Below, one piece after another: positions 62,308 through 64,000 of a stretch of 64,000 nt of DNA; positions within the stretch are counted from its first letter, which is position 1; each line of letters begins with the position of its first letter. The notes under the pieces were generated by a model that worked only from the letters and a program-made list of their open reading frames with translations, was not told where the DNA came from and searched no databases. The stretch comes from Haematococcus lacustris (taxonomy: Eukaryota > Chlorophyta > Chlorophyceae > Chlamydomonadales > Haematococcaceae): the NCBI GenBank assembly GCA_030144725.1, contig JASKMD010000031.1:8091323-8155322 (forward strand). Reading direction: 5' to 3'. The translations under genes and the position numbers were made by a program.

Positions 62308-62660
62308 CTAACACACTTGCCACAGCTTCATCATGCCCATAACAGCCTTGCAGAACTCAAAGTTACCACCTGGCAGGGCCTTGGTTATGGCATCAGCCAC
62401 ATTAGACCCCGGACGCCAGATACTTGAACACCAACACTCACCCCTGGCAGCATGCTCACGCACAAAACGATGCAGGACATCAATGTGCTTGGAGCGGGCA
62501 GATGCAATAGGATGCTTGATGAGCGTGATGGCTGTCTCATTGTCACACATGATGGTCACAGGCTGGACAGCAGAGGAGCCCACAGAAAGATCAGCCAACA
62601 GCATCCCAAGGGAACTGTCCCACACCCGCCTACTTCAGTGATGGTACATGCAAGTCCAGC
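62308..62660 (-). pseudogene. Ty1/copia retrotransposon, C-terminal RNase H fragment
   Basis: The minus strand encodes LLADLSVGS then TIMCDNETAITLIKHP, ARSKHIDVLHRFVRE, GSNVADAITKALPGG and ends LWQVC-TAG-TAA. CDN-x-x-AI-x-L, R-x-KHIDV-x-x-HFVRE and N-x-AD-x-x-TK-x-L are the classic end of copia polyproteins. Only the last ~105 codons are in frame; a frame change occurs around 62626 and the rest of the polyprotein is missing. The element is therefore truncated at its 5' side, next to the end of the Deg-like gene. Confidence 0.87.
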
Positions 62661-62677
62661 CCTGCGGTAGCATACCC

Positions 62678-63343
62678 TCACTCAGAGCCGGTTTTCTTCT
62701 CCCTGTCAGCTAGGGTGAGGCGCACAGTACGGGAGCGCACCACCACCTCTGCTGTGTCCCCCACCTGCGCAGTCACCAGCACACGCCACACCCTCAATGG
62801 CACAGCTCAGCCCAGGCAGCTGGTGAAGGCAGCCAGCTAGCCCAACCAGCTTGTTGACTGACTGTGGTCAATTCAAAACTGCTGGCTCAAGGCGGCTGCC
62901 ATGTGCTTGACCACCCACCTGGCTGTTGTCCAGGGCTGCAAACAGGTCCTTCTGTGTGTCCTGACTGTCCGGCCATTGATGCCAGTGATGATGTCGCCCA
63001 GCAGCAGCCGGCCTGACAGCTCTCGCCAGGTAGGCTGCACCCCTGCCAGGTCAGCAGGCCCCCCTGGCTGCACACTGACCACAAGCACGCCCTCAGCCTG
63101 CAGCGCACCCAGTGCAGCGCAACGCAGATGAGGCGCAGTGCACGTCGGGACAGCCTGCACTGCCCCTGTCTGCTGCCACCCTTGCCCACCCCCCTGCCCC
63201 CCAGCCTGCAGTCAGCTGCTACACAAGCAGTCACGCCTAGCAGCGTGGATGGGGTCGTACCTTTGGCGCCTGCTCTGCCTGCATGCCCTAGCGTGGCTGC
63301 CGTGTCATCATCTGTGGCTCGCGTGCAATGGTGATGCCCAGCG
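62678..63343 (-). pseudogene. Deg/HtrA-type serine protease, C-terminal PDZ exons (damaged)
   Basis: On the minus strand the last exon 62764-62678 reads VGDTAEVVVRSRTVRLTLAD and ends GSE-TGA. The preceding exon 63097-62919 reads AEGVLVVSVQPGGPADLAGV, then GRLLLGDIITGINGRTV and, in the next frame, QKDLFAALDNSQ. This is the PDZ domain of Deg1-like (thylakoid or stromal) proteases, which recognises substrates. Exon 63097-62919 is 179 bases, one short of frame, so a base was lost near 62950. A further piece, LGITIAREPQMMTR at 63343-63302, matches the RP-x-LGI-x-x-A segment before the PDZ domain but runs into a TAG without a clear donor. No protease domain was found in the window. Confidence 0.7.
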
Positions 63344-64000
63344 CAGTGTGAGGTGCTGTGAGTGCCATGGGTTTGCTCACGTCAGTGTATGTGGTTGCGC
63401 GCTGTGTACAGAGGCAAACTTAGCGTTGCAGCTGGACTGGACTGAACACTAGAGCCAACGTTGCCACGGCCTCGTCAGCTCCAGAGGCATGGGGCTAGCT
63501 TCTTCCACTGGATGGAGATAAGGAAGCAATCCCTTGCCGGTGCCCTCCACTTGCAGCTGGTTCGTAACTGCCTGGTTCAACATCATTATGCGCACGGATG
63601 TATTGCCCCACATGCTCGACATGCATGTCACCAACCATGCACATGTGGCAGTGGGTCAGCTCTGTGCTCATCAGCAGCCACCAGATTAACAGCAGCCAGG
63701 CTGCCAGGGTCCGCTGCTGAACCTGAGGCAGGTGAGGGCCGTGCCACATCAGTGTCGGTGAGGCCTCAGCCAAGGACTACAGGGAGCATTACGATTCGTC
63801 GTTGTTGCTGCCCCATGCAGGCATGTACTTGCATTGCGGTGCCAGAAAAACACAGTAGTGCCCGCTGCTGCGCCTCCCGTTCCTTGTCTTGTCTATTCTC
63901 TCAAAGCTGATGAAGACAGCAGTGGGGACCATGCAAAAAAATCCCTTGACGTATGCGACATTTAAGCAGCTACCGTCAGAACCCTTGTGTGAGAAGTTAA
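63344..64000. other. Right end of the window, nothing assigned
   Basis: Several short open frames occur on both strands but none shows a recognisable domain, exon boundary pattern or repeat. If the Deg-like gene is real, its upstream exons should lie here or further right. Confidence 0.4.

Noticed and set aside
63449..63773. Upstream Deg protease exons on the minus strand
   Set aside because: No catalytic GNSGGP or His/Asp motif could be found; the open frames there show no family similarity.

Overview
This window is nuclear DNA from a green alga. Genes are cut into many small exons by short GT-AG introns with pyrimidine/GCAG acceptors, coding sequence is GC-rich, and introns and intergenic DNA are full of long simple repeats. 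The gene content (a plant-type FAD-oxidase/cyclopropane synthase fusion, an axonemal-type dynein heavy chain, a plastid-type Deg protease fragment) and the style of the Fanzor repeats suggest a volvocalean alga, perhaps Haematococcus. That species guess comes from memory of similar sequences and is not proven here.

Layout. (1) 1-951: upstream DNA whose first ~75 bases are a decayed copy of an exon of the next gene. (2) 952-8975, + strand: a 21-exon gene for a ~1,173-residue protein with an N-terminal FAD amine-oxidase-like domain, a SAM-dependent cyclopropane-fatty-acid synthase domain and a C-terminal multipass membrane domain that resembles a TLC (TRAM/LAG1/CLN8) domain. (3) ~9034-19022: a cluster of Fanzor (eukaryotic TnpB-like, RNA-guided nuclease) elements. 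One nearly complete gene (13203-16358) keeps all three RuvC residues but has one frameshift and one in-frame TAG. Two ~99% identical truncated derivatives (about 9191-12606 and 16572-19022) flank it; both lack RuvC-I and share a noncoding 3' segment that could encode a guide RNA. (4) 19502-61729, + strand: one very large gene, about 57 exons and ~7,610 residues in my splice model, for a dynein heavy chain. Tail, linker, AAA1-AAA6, stalk and microtubule-binding domain can all be followed, but the AAA1 ATPase site is destroyed and AAA3 and AAA4 lack Walker A lysines. A fourth Fanzor copy lies antisense in one of its introns, and other introns consist largely of CCTG/CCCG, CCCCTG, CTG, GGGGCT or 15-bp repeats. 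(5) ~61730-62640, - strand: the 3' end of a Ty1/copia retrotransposon (RNase H end, polypurine tract, probable LTR). (6) 62678-63343, - strand: the C-terminal PDZ exons of a Deg/HtrA-type protease, with a frameshift.

The exon models were built by hand from GT-AG (a few GC-AG) boundaries, requiring reading-frame continuity and family similarity. In both large genes the summed coding length is a multiple of three, which supports the models. The genes do not form an operon or a pathway. The points of most interest are the Fanzor cluster, with a possible guide-RNA segment and a shared in-frame TAG, and the dynein that has apparently lost its main ATPase site while keeping its track-binding stalk.
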